A stretch of DNA of 63,659 nt from Ruminococcus flavefaciens (GCA_902777125.1 CACYSQ010000019.1:1-63659), one strand, 5' to 3'; shown: positions 9,699-18,548, numbered from the stretch's first letter. Program-made: numbers and translations. The notes: a model not told the origin generated them from the sequence alone.

Positions 9699-11746
9699 CA
9701 CAGCCTCCTTATCGTGTATCCTCCGCTGCTGCTGAGAATTATCTCGGAATTATTGTCAAAGTTCACGCCTATGTGCTTTCCCTCCGGCGTATCGTCGGAC
9801 TTCTTTCCGCCGTAGTATAGGAGCAGTCCGGACTGCGGGACCTCCTCCGTTCCGGCAGGGACGATACTGACGGTGCAGTCCCCGTATTCAGCGGTGAGGC
9901 TTCCCCTGTCGAAGCTCAACGTGTAGTCTCCGCCGGAGTATGAAAATCCGCGCTCGTCCCAGTCGTTGTATTCCTCGTCCTGAACGAAGATACTGCCGCC
10001 CGCATTGAAGCTTCCCACGGTCATGGACTCAAGAGACTCCCTGTAGGCGGAATACTGCGAGGGAGCGTTCCTTGTCAGATAAAGCGCCCGGACATCGGTG
10101 AAGCCGTTCTGCGAGAGGTACTTCCTGACATAGTCGGGACACTTGTAATTGCCGCTGAGGTCGATGACATCAGCCCTGCCGTGAAATGTCACGACAACAG
10201 CAGTGTTCCTGCCGCTGCCGAGAACGGCGAGTATGAAGCGTTCACTGCGGATATGTCCGCTTATCAGCGAGCCTGCAAGCACAGTGCAGAAAGCCAGTGC
10301 CGAAGCATATGCAGTGAACCTCCTGTTGTGTACGATAATGTGAAAAAGTACGGCTGCTGCTGCTGAGACAAATGCCGTCAGAACGACTGCACCTCCGCCT
10401 GCATTGAAGCATATCCCCCTGATGCCGGCAAGCTTTCCGGAAACGCCCAGTATGAACGCGGAAAGGTACTTCGCGGGTATCAGCAGGAACGTGAGAGCTC
10501 CGCCTGTGAGCGTGAAAACATAGCCTGCAATGAGCAGGACTGCACAAAGCGGCAGCAGCAGCATATTGGTGAGCGGCGCTATGAGGGATATACCGTCAAA
10601 AAATTTCAGACACAGCGGCATTATGCAGAGGTTCGCACAGAGCACGGAAAGAAAGCTCCTTGCCGCAAGCCATTTCAGACCCTTGTCCGGCAGTCCGGCT
10701 GTCATGTACGGCGCAAAAACGCCGATGCCGAACGTTCCGGCGACTGACAGCAGAAAGCCTGCGCTGTATATAGCGTAAGGGTCAACGATGCAGATGATGA
10801 GCACGGCTGCCGAAAGCGAGGTAAAAACGTCGCCCTGACGCCGGAAAAGCCTCGCCGCGCAGATCATGTCAGCCATTATCGCGGCTCTCACGGCTGATAC
10901 AGGCTGATCCGTCATAAGTATGAGCAGCACAAGCACGGCGTTCATGGCGGCAAATGCAGCGAAACGGTTCGCTCTAAGGAACCTCAGCAGCCACATGAGT
11001 GCGGCGGCTGCAATTGAGATGTGAAGTCCCGAAACCGCGAGGATATGCGCTATTCCGCAGCGTGAAAATACCGTTCTCCGCTCGGCGTCAACCGCCCCCG
11101 AGGACTTCCCGAACAGCATACCTGCAAGGAAGCCGCCCTCGTCCTCACCGATTTCATGTCTCAGCTTATCACATATCTCCCCGCGATAGTCCGCAAGGGC
11201 GTTCCGGAGCCGCGATGCACTGCGCTTTTCAACGGTTATTCCCTCCGCGTCTTCAAGCGTGATGTAGACCCTCTCCGACCTCAGACGGTCGGCGGTATTG
11301 TAGAGGTATGTGTTCTCGGGGACGGCAAAAGTGCAGTCCGCGATGCTGACCCTGTCTCCGTATCTGACGCCAAGATCATCGGTATACAGCAAAACTCTCG
11401 CGGAGGTCCTACCGTTTATCCTGCCGCTGAGGATATGCTCCGTCCTGCCGCCGCTGTGCTCGTTTATGCCGGTGACTTTACCGGAAAAGGTGCCTCTTGT
11501 GCCGTCATAGGCAGTGACCGGCTCACGGAAAAGCCTGCCATAAACGGTGATGTACCCCGAAGCAAGCACAAAAACGGCTGCGGCAAGTATGAAGTCCGCA
11601 CGGACAAGTCCCCTGTAACGCCCTATAGCCGCAAAGCACAGGACTGTTCCGGTAAGGACGGCTGCTCCGGATATTCCGCTAAAAAACGAAGCGAAAAACA
11701 ATCCTGCCATATATGCCGCCGCAGCCAAAATCATTTTTCGCTTCAT
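9698..11746 (-). CDS. comEC: ComEC/Rec2-type DNA-uptake channel with a degenerate hydrolase domain
   Basis: Inner-membrane channel for single-stranded DNA in competence. The 682-residue protein has N-terminal membrane helices and an OB-type region, the Competence domain (HILAVSGLHISI near residue 230) and a C-terminal metallo-beta-lactamase-type region. In that last domain the metal-binding HxHxDH block expected after the strand ending in a LxxSH motif reads LTRNAPSQY, so no metal ligands remain. The start has only a weak ribosome site and lies 3 nt from the upstream stop, suggesting coupling. Confidence 0.85.
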   Translation of the reverse strand: MKRKMILAAAAYMAGLFFASFFSGISGAAVLTGTVLCFAAIGRYRGLVRADFILAAAVFVLASGYITVYGRLFREPVTAYDGTRGTFSGKVTGINEHSGGRTEHILSGRINGRTSARVLLYTDDLGVRYGDRVSIADCTFAVPENTYLYNTADRLRSERVYITLEDAEGITVEKRSASRLRNALADYRGEICDKLRHEIGEDEGGFLAGMLFGKSSGAVDAERRTVFSRCGIAHILAVSGLHISIAAAALMWLLRFLRANRFAAFAAMNAVLVLLILMTDQPVSAVRAAIMADMICAARLFRRQGDVFTSLSAAVLIICIVDPYAIYSAGFLLSVAGTFGIGVFAPYMTAGLPDKGLKWLAARSFLSVLCANLCIMPLCLKFFDGISLIAPLTNMLLLPLCAVLLIAGYVFTLTGGALTFLLIPAKYLSAFILGVSGKLAGIRGICFNAGGGAVVLTAFVSAAAAVLFHIIVHNRRFTAYASALAFCTVLAGSLISGHIRSERFILAVLGSGRNTAVVVTFHGRADVIDLSGNYKCPDYVRKYLSQNGFTDVRALYLTRNAPSQYSAYRESLESMTVGSFNAGGSIFVQDEEYNDWDERGFSYSGGDYTLSFDRGSLTAEYGDCTVSIVPAGTEEVPQSGLLLYYGGKKSDDTPEGKHIGVNFDNNSEIILSSSGGYTIRRL

Positions 11747-11749
11747 ATC

Positions 11750-12289
11750 TTATTTGAAGAAAAGCGGGAGCTTTTCAAGGAATACTATGTCTGTTCTGTC
11801 AGCAGCATCGCCCTCCGCGAGCACAGCAGCCTTGCAGGAAACATTTCCGCCGGAAGCCGCCGCGAGCTTTTCAAGTGCGATGAGGGATTCGCCCGTGCTG
11901 ATAACATCGTCCAGCAGAAGGACGTTCTTACCGCGGAGCATGGCTGCCTTTTCGCTTGAAAGGCAGAGCTTCTGCTCATTTGCAGTGGTTATGGACTTGA
12001 CCTTGACCTCGATAGGGTCGGTCATGTAGAGCTTTACGGACTTTCTTGCCACAACGTAGGGCTTTCCGCACTGGCGTGACATCTCGTAGGCAAGCGGTAT
12101 GCCCTTGGACTCTGCTGTGAGGATAACGTCAAAATCTCCGCACTTTTTCAGCAGCTCCTCTGCACAGGCGATCGTCAGTTCAACGTCTGAAAACATGATG
12201 AATGCTGCAATATCCAGCTTTTCATTGAGGGGACACCGGATAAGCTCACGCTCAAGTCCGGCTATCTTCATCTTGTAGGTCTCAGCCAT
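11750..12289 (-). CDS. apt: Purine-type phosphoribosyltransferase (adenine PRT-like)
   Basis: A 179-residue type I PRTase. The PRPP motif VLLLDDVISTGES is intact near residue 125, and the overall size and N-terminal region resemble adenine phosphoribosyltransferase, which salvages adenine to AMP. The apt symbol is likely, not certain: xanthine or orotate PRTases share these features. AGGAGG precedes the ATG, and the HIT gene ends 10 nt upstream. Confidence 0.7.
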   Translation of the reverse strand: MAETYKMKIAGLERELIRCPLNEKLDIAAFIMFSDVELTIACAEELLKKCGDFDVILTAESKGIPLAYEMSRQCGKPYVVARKSVKLYMTDPIEVKVKSITTANEQKLCLSSEKAAMLRGKNVLLLDDVISTGESLIALEKLAAASGGNVSCKAAVLAEGDAADRTDIVFLEKLPLFFK

Positions 12290-12299
12290 GGCGTCCTCC

Positions 12300-12653
12300 T
12301 TATTCGGTCTTGCCGAGGGACTCGGGTCCCCAGCCCATTTTCACGCCTGCGAGCATATGGAAGTGGATATGCTTTACGGTCTGTCCTGCATCGTCGCCGC
12401 AGTTGTTGATGATGCGGAAGCTCTCGATGCCCTCCTGCTTTGCTATCTTTGCAGCAGCCTCGAAAACCTTTGCGATAACTGCGGAATTATCGGGAGTTAT
12501 CTGGTCGGCGCCGCTGATATGCGTCTTGGGAACGATAAGGCAGTGGAAGGGGGCAATGGGAGCGATGTCCTTGAAAGCGAAAACGCTGTCGTCCTCATAT
12601 ACCTTTGTGCTGGGTATATCGCCGTTGATTATCTTGCAGAAAATGCAGTCCAT
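12300..12653 (-). CDS. HIT-family nucleotide hydrolase
   Basis: A 117-residue histidine-triad protein, probably an AMP-lysine or AMP-NH2 hydrolase of the HinT type. The N-terminal CIFCKIINGDIPS and the C-terminal triad VKHIHFHML are intact. The start MDCIFCK at 12653 is supported by AAGGAG 7 nt upstream; the frame is open further upstream but those residues are not family-like. Confidence 0.9.
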   Translation of the reverse strand: MDCIFCKIINGDIPSTKVYEDDSVFAFKDIAPIAPFHCLIVPKTHISGADQITPDNSAVIAKVFEAAAKIAKQEGIESFRIINNCGDDAGQTVKHIHFHMLAGVKMGWGPESLGKTE

Positions 12654-12675
12654 ACTAATTCTCCTTTTTGTTTTA

Positions 12676-12702
12676 TTCAGGGGACGCAAGACGTCCCCCT
12701 TT
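12676..12702 (-). terminator. Stem-loop between alaS and the HIT gene
   Basis: GGGGACG/CGTCCCC hairpin (12679-12698). It lacks a long T-run on the minus strand, so it may stabilise or separate transcripts rather than end them fully. Confidence 0.4.
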
Positions 12703-12708
12703 CAATTA

Positions 12709-15339
12709 TTACTTGATAAGTCCGGAAACGATGCTCTCGAGCTTTGCAAGAGCCTCATCTATCTTTGTGATATCGCCTGCGCCAGCCATTGCGCTGTCGG
12801 GCTTTCCGCCGCCCTTTCCGCCTGTTACGGCTGCTGTCTCACGGACGATAGCGCCTGCATTTGCGCCCTTTGCAACAGCTTCCTTGGTACATACACAGTA
12901 GAATGTTCCCTTTTCGCCGTTGGTTCCTGCGAATACAGCTATCATAGCCTCGTTCCTGTCCTTGACGCTGTCGCCGAGCTTGCGGAGAGCATCGGGGGCT
13001 GAACCGTCCATACGAGCTGAAACGAGCTTAACGCCTGAGACCTCCTTTGCACCGTCGAACAGTGCGGCAGCCTTTGCATTAGCCATCTGCTGTGTGAGGC
13101 TCTCGAGCTTCTTGTCCTTGTCCTTGAGTTCGGCAGCCATTGCAGCGCACTTCTCGGGAAGCTCGGTAACGTTCGCGAGCTTGATAGCCTTTGCAGCCTT
13201 GTTGATAGTGTCCTTGTAGCCGTTGAGGAGCTCGAGGACGCCTGTGCCTGTTACAGCCTCGATACGTCTTACTCCGGCAGCTACAGAGCTCTCGGAAACG
13301 ATCTTGAAAAGTCCGATCTGAGCAGCGTTTGAAACGTGTGTACCGCCGCAGAATTCGATAGAGTCACCGGCAGTTACTACTCTTACGGTATCGCCGTACT
13401 TCTCGCCGAAAAGTGCCATTGCGCCGAGCTTCTTTGCCTCCTCGATAGGCATTTCCTCCATAGTCACGGGAACAGCAGACATAATGGAGGCGTTCACTAT
13501 CTGCTCGACCTCTGCTATCTCCTGCTCAGTCATAGCGGAGAAGTGGTTGAAGTCGAAACGGCAGGCCTTTTCGTTGACGAGCTGACCAGCCTGATGAACG
13601 TGGTCGCCGAGGACCTTGCGGAGTGCATTCTGGAGAAGATGTGCAGATGTATGATTACGCATTATCGAGCTTCTTCTTGCGGTATCGACCGCTGCTGTGA
13701 CCTTGTCGCCCTTTGAGAGGTCGCCCTCAGTGATAGAGGCGATGTGGAGGAAGTGTCCCTCGGACTTGATAGTGTCCTCAACAGCCGCAGCACATGAGGC
13801 AGTGAAAATAGAACCGGTATCGCCTGCCTGTCCGCCGCTCTCAGCGTAGAAGGGAGTCTTGTCAAGAACGATGACAACGTCGTCGCCCTCAACGGCAGTC
13901 TGTATCTCGGCACCGTCCTTATAGATAGCAAGAACACTGACACCCTCCTCTTTCATCGAGGTATAGCCTGTGAAAACGGTCTTGGGAGCGTCTACCTTGA
14001 TGCTGTTGTCAGCCCATGACGAGCCAGCCTTTGCAGCGTGGTCAGCCTTTGCTCTTGCTCTCTGCTCCTTTGCAAGCTCAGTGAAGCGCTCACGGTCAAC
14101 CGTGAAGCCTCTCTCCTCGCATATCTCCTCGGTGAGGTCTATCGGGAAGCCGTATGTATCGGAAAGTCTGAATGCGTCATCGCCGGAGAGGACTGTCTTG
14201 CCCTCAGCCTTGAGAGCGTCTGTATAGCCGTTGAGCATTTCTGTGCCCTTGTCGATAGTCTTGGCGAAAGCCTCCTCCTCAACGGAGATTATCTTCTTGA
14301 TGTAGTCACGCTTCTCGGCAAGCTCCGGGTAAGCGTTCGCATTCTCGTTGATAACGGTGTCGCATACCTCACAGAGGAAAGGTCTTGTGATGCCTAAAAG
14401 TCTGCCGTGACGGGCAGCTCTTCTCAGCAGACGGCGGAGAACATAGCCTCTGCCCTCGTTGGAGGGAAGTATGCCGTCGCCGACCATGAGTGTAGTGCTT
14501 CTGATGTGGTCAGTGATAACACGGAGGGAAACGTCCGTCTTGGCGTCCTTCTTGTACTCAACGCCTGCTATCTTTGAGATGTGCTTCATGATGTTCTGAA
14601 CGGTATCGACCTCGAAGATGTTGTCAACGCCCTGCATTACGCAGGCAAGTCTCTCAAGACCCATACCTGTGTCGATGTTCTTGTTCTTCATCTCAGCGTA
14701 GTGACCCTCACCGTCGCTGTCGAACTGGCTGAAAACGAGGTTCCATATCTCGATGACACGGTCGCAGTCGCTTGCCTGCTCGAAGCTCTCGAACGGACCG
14801 TAAGCCTCGCCGCGGTCAAAGTGTATCTCAGAGCAGGGACCGCACGGACCTGAGCCGTGCTCCCAGAAGTTGTCCTTCTTGCCGAGACGGATTATCCTGT
14901 CATGGGGAATGCCGATCTTGTTCTCCCATATCTGCTCAGCCTCGTCATCGCTCTCGAAAATGGTTATCCAGAGCTTATCAGCCGGGATCTCGAGGGTCTT
15001 TGTAAGGAATTCCCATGCCCACTCGATAGCCTCGTTCTTGAAGTAATCGCCGAACGAGAAGTTTCCGAGCATCTCGAAATATGTACCGTGACGGGCAGTC
15101 TTACCGACGCTCTCGATATCAGGGGTACGGATACACTTCTGACATGTGGTCACTCTCTTGTTGGGAGGAGTAGCCTGTCCGAGGAAGAATTTCTTGAGCG
15201 GTGCCATACCGGAATTGATGAGAAGAAGGCTCTTGTCGCCCTGTGGGACGAGTGAAGCGCTTGCCATACGGGTATGGTTCTTGCTCTCGAAGAAAGATAA
15301 GTACTTTTCGCGTAGATCGTTAAGACCTGTCCACTGCAT
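12709..15339 (-). CDS. alaS: Alanyl-tRNA synthetase
   Basis: Charges tRNA-Ala. The 876-residue enzyme has the class II catalytic core (MQWTGLNDLREKYLSFF onward), the editing-domain zinc motifs HTSAHLL and CGGTHV, and the C-terminal dimerisation region with the glycine-rich end. The start at 15339 is set by AAAGGAG 8 nt upstream; the frame continues 25 codons upstream through the tRNA-like leader element, which is not family sequence. A T-box leader at 15507-15765 controls it. Confidence 0.95.
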   Translation of the reverse strand: MQWTGLNDLREKYLSFFESKNHTRMASASLVPQGDKSLLLINSGMAPLKKFFLGQATPPNKRVTTCQKCIRTPDIESVGKTARHGTYFEMLGNFSFGDYFKNEAIEWAWEFLTKTLEIPADKLWITIFESDDEAEQIWENKIGIPHDRIIRLGKKDNFWEHGSGPCGPCSEIHFDRGEAYGPFESFEQASDCDRVIEIWNLVFSQFDSDGEGHYAEMKNKNIDTGMGLERLACVMQGVDNIFEVDTVQNIMKHISKIAGVEYKKDAKTDVSLRVITDHIRSTTLMVGDGILPSNEGRGYVLRRLLRRAARHGRLLGITRPFLCEVCDTVINENANAYPELAEKRDYIKKIISVEEEAFAKTIDKGTEMLNGYTDALKAEGKTVLSGDDAFRLSDTYGFPIDLTEEICEERGFTVDRERFTELAKEQRARAKADHAAKAGSSWADNSIKVDAPKTVFTGYTSMKEEGVSVLAIYKDGAEIQTAVEGDDVVIVLDKTPFYAESGGQAGDTGSIFTASCAAAVEDTIKSEGHFLHIASITEGDLSKGDKVTAAVDTARRSSIMRNHTSAHLLQNALRKVLGDHVHQAGQLVNEKACRFDFNHFSAMTEQEIAEVEQIVNASIMSAVPVTMEEMPIEEAKKLGAMALFGEKYGDTVRVVTAGDSIEFCGGTHVSNAAQIGLFKIVSESSVAAGVRRIEAVTGTGVLELLNGYKDTINKAAKAIKLANVTELPEKCAAMAAELKDKDKKLESLTQQMANAKAAALFDGAKEVSGVKLVSARMDGSAPDALRKLGDSVKDRNEAMIAVFAGTNGEKGTFYCVCTKEAVAKGANAGAIVRETAAVTGGKGGGKPDSAMAGAGDITKIDEALAKLESIVSGLIK

Positions 15340-15372
15340 AAAAAAGATCTCCTTTAATAATAAATGTAACGG

Positions 15373-15500
15373 TGCGCCGTGCAGGAATCGGACCTGCATC
15401 TCTTTTACCGCCAAGAATAGCGGTAGTCAATTGACAAGAATAATAATTGCTGTTTCTGTCTCATACAAGGCAGCTTGTTCTACCATTGAACTAACGGCGC
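15373..15500 (-). other. tRNA-like element in the alaS leader, with an oversized central region
   Basis: Read on the minus strand, 15500-15494 (GCGCCGT) pairs perfectly with 15380-15374 (ACGGCGC) as a 7-bp acceptor stem. The next bases TA-GTTC-AATGGTA-GAAC form a standard D arm, and GCAGG-TCCGATT-CCTGC forms a T arm (with C in place of the usual second T of the loop). Between the D and T arms lie 79 nt, about twice the normal length, with no clean 5-bp/7-nt anticodon arm; a strong ACCGC/GCGGT hairpin is at 15407-15424. No CCA is encoded. It lies between the T-box terminator and the alaS start codon. It could be a decayed tRNA gene or a leader mimic. Confidence 0.5.
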
Positions 15501-15506
15501 ATAAAT

Positions 15507-15765
15507 ACAAAAAAAGCCCCGCCGCCAAATGGGACGAAGGCTCTCGTGGTACCACCCAAATTCAAAGGGAAGCTTCCCTTTCTCTTGCTCCTTAACGCGG
15601 AAAACGCCGCATTTCTGCGAAAGCTCCGGGTTAGCACCCGCCCTGCACCTGAAAGCTCACACCAGCCGCTCTCTCTCTGAAAGGTACGCCGGACAGTCAG
15701 TCCCTTCAACGCTCATAAAGTGAGAGCCTGCGGACGTCATCATGAAAGCGTCCGCCTGCTCAATG
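15507..15765 (-). promoter_or_regulatory. T-box riboswitch leader of alaS
   Basis: The minus strand carries the T-box core GGGTGGTACCACGAG (15542-15557 region), an upstream Stem I with AGAGAG and a GCTGGTGTGAG segment, and a terminator half ending GGCGGCGGGGC followed by seven T at 15509-15515. GCT at 15633-15635 is a candidate Ala specifier, matching the downstream gene. Uncharged tRNA-Ala would stabilise the antiterminator. Confidence 0.9.
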
Positions 15766-15766
15766 C

Positions 15767-15853
15767 TGGTGCCGCTGACCGGGGTCGAACCGGTACGGAT
15801 TTTACTCCGAGGGATTTTAAGTCCCTTGTGTCTGCCTATTCCACCACAGCGGC
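15767..15853 (-). tRNA. tRNA-Leu (anticodon TAA)
   Basis: An 87-nt class II tRNA with CCA encoded (15767-15769). Acceptor stem GCCGCTG/CAGCGGC, anticodon loop CTTAAAA giving TAA, a long variable arm CGGAG/CTCCG-like stem, and the T loop TTCGACC. It lies directly upstream of the alaS T-box in the same orientation. Confidence 0.95.
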
Positions 15854-15865
15854 ATCAACGTTAAT

Positions 15866-15894
15866 ATTATACCATGTCTGTGCTGTCTTGTCAA
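15866..15894 (-). promoter_or_regulatory. Consensus sigma-A promoter for tRNA-Leu (and probably the alaS leader)
   Basis: TTGACA (15894-15889), a 17-nt spacer and TATAAT (15871-15866) on the minus strand, a perfect match, 12 nt before the tRNA. No separate promoter is obvious between the tRNA and the T-box, so co-transcription is inferred. Confidence 0.85.
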
Positions 15895-15950
15895 GTAAAA
15901 AAGCCCGGAAACAGCAAAATTTTTCCGGAACATTCACTAAAAGCATACAA

Positions 15951-15977
15951 AAAAGAGGGCGTTATATCACGCCCTCA
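15951..15977 (-). terminator. Intrinsic terminator after pncB
   Basis: GAGGGCGT/ACGCCCTC stem-loop (15955-15977) followed on the minus strand by TTTTTT. Confidence 0.8.
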
Positions 15978-15982
15978 ATGTT

Positions 15983-17185
15983 TTATTCTCTTGTGCTCTC
16001 TCTTTTTATCCTGAAATCAACAGAACGCTTCAGGTAGCCGAGGTATTCCTCATCGCGGCACATCGCCTTTCCGATATCGTCGGAGAGCTTCGCAACAGGT
16101 CTGCCGTTGACGTACTGGAGCTTTATAACGATATTGAGTGCCTGCTCCTCGGTGTCGTTCGAGCAGAATGTTCCGATACCGAAGGAAACCTTAGACTTGC
16201 TGCTGAAATAGTCGTAGAGCTTCTGTGCGCGGTCGAAATCGAGGCTGTCGCTGAACAGAAGGAGCTTCGTCTTAGGATCAACCCCGTACTTCTTGTAGTG
16301 CCCGATTATCTTGTCGCCCCATGCGTAGGGGTCACCGCTGTCGTGGCGGACGCCTGTGTAGTTATTGACCATGGAACGGTTGAAATCGAGCAGGAAAAGG
16401 TCAGTAGTCACTGTATCGGTAAGAGCTGTACCGTTATCGCCCTGATACTCGTCGTACCAGTCCTGCATAGCGTAGTGGTTGGTGTAGGCAAGCGGTATAG
16501 AGTCGATGCCCTGATACATCTGGACGAACTCGTGCGCGTATGTTCCTATGGGAGTTACGTTGTACTTCATCGCGAGGTAGACATTGGAGGTTCCGACGCA
16601 GTTCTTGGTCTCGGTAACGAAACGCTTCACGACAACGTCCTCCCACTCGCGGGAAAGTCTTCTGCGGCAGCCGAACTCAGCGAATTTGAAAGTATAGGTG
16701 CCGTCGTTCATTGCCTTTATCTTTGCATCGAGACGTTCCTGTGCCGATCTCAGGAGCCTGTCGTAGTCGTACTTCATGCGGAAGTATACCTCGTTGACTA
16801 TTTCGAGAAGGTATATCTCAAACTGCATCGCGGAAAAGAGCGGTCCGTTGACCTCGATGCTGAGCTGTCCGTTTTCGTCAAGTCCGACTGTAACGTAATC
16901 GCGGATAGGTCTCCACAGTCTGAGGAATTCAACGTAGTCGTCCTTGATGAAGCGTATGGAACGGAGATAATCCAGCTCTTCCTTTTTGAAGCTGAGGGTG
17001 CAGAGGTGGTCTACCTGATCATTGATCTCCTGAACCATTTCGGGAGTGAACACAACGTCCTTATTGCGGCACTTGAAGAAATACTGTCCGCAGAGGTCTG
17101 TGTGCTTGTGGAAGATGACCTGATCCATGTTGAATTTGTAAAGGTCGGTATCGAGAAGTGATACAACGATAGGTTCGAGTTTCAT
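15983..17185 (-). CDS. pncB: Nicotinate phosphoribosyltransferase
   Basis: Converts nicotinate and PRPP to nicotinate mononucleotide in NAD salvage. The 400-residue length, the N-terminal SLLDTDLYKFNM and the GVRHDSGDPYAWG block are typical of the family. It follows pncA by 13 nt in an operon that starts with an NrtR-like regulator, which supports the role. An AAGGAGG site precedes the ATG. Confidence 0.9.
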   Translation of the reverse strand: MKLEPIVVSLLDTDLYKFNMDQVIFHKHTDLCGQYFFKCRNKDVVFTPEMVQEINDQVDHLCTLSFKKEELDYLRSIRFIKDDYVEFLRLWRPIRDYVTVGLDENGQLSIEVNGPLFSAMQFEIYLLEIVNEVYFRMKYDYDRLLRSAQERLDAKIKAMNDGTYTFKFAEFGCRRRLSREWEDVVVKRFVTETKNCVGTSNVYLAMKYNVTPIGTYAHEFVQMYQGIDSIPLAYTNHYAMQDWYDEYQGDNGTALTDTVTTDLFLLDFNRSMVNNYTGVRHDSGDPYAWGDKIIGHYKKYGVDPKTKLLLFSDSLDFDRAQKLYDYFSSKSKVSFGIGTFCSNDTEEQALNIVIKLQYVNGRPVAKLSDDIGKAMCRDEEYLGYLKRSVDFRIKRESTRE

Positions 17186-17198
17186 TGATATTTCCTCC

Positions 17199-17723
17199 TT
17201 ACAGAATGTCTATCTGGCAGCTTCTCATCGTTTCAATAGCTGCATTGTGCTTATCGACCGTAACGCCTGCACAGCACTTTTCGTCCACTGCCAAAGGAGC
17301 CTCCGGGAAGTTAGCTTTCAGCAGGAGAGCGTTGCTTATAACGCAGATATCAGTGCAGAGACCTATCAGCTCGATGCTGAACGGCTCGTCCCCGGCAGCC
17401 TTTTTTATGAGTCCCGGAAGGTCAACAGAGCCGAAGGTAAGCTTCTCAACAGGTGTGAAGCCCTTCTTTTCAAGCGCCGCCTTGATCTTCTTGTCGAGCT
17501 CCCAGCCGGCAGTACCCTTGATGCAGTGCGGTACGGGAAGCTTTCTGCCCTCAGAGGTATTCAGATAATTCTCGAAGTGAGTATCGAACGTTGCGAATAT
17601 CTCTCCGTCAAAGTCCCTGATCTTTTCAACTGCCGCCGGAACTATCGCAACTGCTTCAGCAGAGCCGAGTGCTCCGTCAACAAAGTCCTTCTGCATATCA
17701 ACTACAACTAAAAATTTTTTCAT
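17199..17723 (-). CDS. pncA: Nicotinamidase (isochorismatase-like cysteine hydrolase)
   Basis: Deamidates nicotinamide to nicotinate. The 174-residue protein has the catalytic Asp in LVVVDMQKDF, a conserved Lys in VEKLTFGS and the nucleophile Cys in GLCTDICVISNA. Placement directly before pncB and after an NrtR-like gene supports nicotinamidase rather than another isochorismatase-fold activity. Confidence 0.85.
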   Translation of the reverse strand: MKKFLVVVDMQKDFVDGALGSAEAVAIVPAAVEKIRDFDGEIFATFDTHFENYLNTSEGRKLPVPHCIKGTAGWELDKKIKAALEKKGFTPVEKLTFGSVDLPGLIKKAAGDEPFSIELIGLCTDICVISNALLLKANFPEAPLAVDEKCCAGVTVDKHNAAIETMRSCQIDIL

Positions 17724-17732
17724 ACCATTACC

Positions 17733-18548
17733 TCATTTCTTACGTTTATAAAGCTTCGCGGGACGGTGACCGTGTCCGCGTACATATTCATCGGTCTCCT
17801 CGACATAGCCGCTTACCATGCGCCGGAAATTCGCCGGAAGAATGCTTACGTTCATGATCGTTTCCTGGACCTTTTGCAGTGAGGTGAGCGTGAACCTCTC
17901 CGGCAGGAAATCGAAGATCGTATCGTAATTCTTGGCCGCCTCACGCAGTGCAGTAAGTGCGGCAGCGATTATCGCGGCATGGTCAAACGCAAGCCCTTCG
18001 CTTTCGGTTATACGGAACATCGTCCTTCCGAAGCACGTTTTTTCCTCGGTGAGCAGGGCTCTCAGCTCGGTGTCGCCGTAGTCGAGGGTAAGACGGTAAT
18101 TCCCGGCATCATCGCGGTCGAAGCTCACCCCGAACCACTGTGCATCGTCGGCATCGTCCATACCTTTCTGCTTCACTGATTCCTCGCTGATTATCGAAAC
18201 ATACGCATTTGAGATTATCCAGCCTCTCGGGTCACGGTCCGGAGCGCTGAAAACTCCCACCGGCATTATCGAGACCGGCAGCACGCTTGTTTCCTCCTGT
18301 GTCTCGCGGAGAGCACACTGCTCAACGGTCTCTCCCCTTTGCAGGAAGCCTCCCGGCAGCGCCCACATACCCTTGAACGGGTGTCCGCCGCGCTTGACAA
18401 GAAGCAGTCTCAGGCGGTTCTCAGGGTTTTTGCGGTAGCTCTCCTGGTCGTCCGAGCTTATCATGAAAGCGGCAACGTCCGTAGTGACCGAGGGACGGTC
18501 ATACTTGCTGAGATCGTAGCTTTCGAGGAATTCCTTTTCACTTTCCAA
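17733..18548 (-). CDS. nrtR: NrtR-like Nudix regulator of NAD metabolism
   Basis: A 271-residue protein with an N-terminal Nudix domain and a C-terminal winged helix. The Nudix box (about residues 80-102, GGFLQRGE then RETQEE) keeps its acidic residues, with Ser in place of the last Gly. The tail has the NrtR-type pattern FTLTSLQ, NFRRMV and RPAKLYK. NrtR proteins sense ADP-ribose and repress NAD genes; this gene leads pncA-pncB, which fits. The start is TTG 18548, since AAAGGAGG lies 8 nt upstream and the frame before it lacks a ribosome site. A pure ADP-ribose hydrolase is the alternative. Confidence 0.75.
   Translation of the reverse strand: MESEKEFLESYDLSKYDRPSVTTDVAAFMISSDDQESYRKNPENRLRLLLVKRGGHPFKGMWALPGGFLQRGETVEQCALRETQEETSVLPVSIMPVGVFSAPDRDPRGWIISNAYVSIISEESVKQKGMDDADDAQWFGVSFDRDDAGNYRLTLDYGDTELRALLTEEKTCFGRTMFRITESEGLAFDHAAIIAAALTALREAAKNYDTIFDFLPERFTLTSLQKVQETIMNVSILPANFRRMVSGYVEETDEYVRGHGHRPAKLYKRKK

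Noticed and set aside
12709-15339. Long antisense open frames opposite alaS and other minus-strand genes
   Set aside because: They follow the codon bias of the real genes, lack ribosome sites and show no family features.
15373-15500. Selenocysteine or group-I-intron tRNA
   Set aside because: The central 79 nt is too short for a group I intron and no TCA anticodon or 8-bp acceptor is seen.
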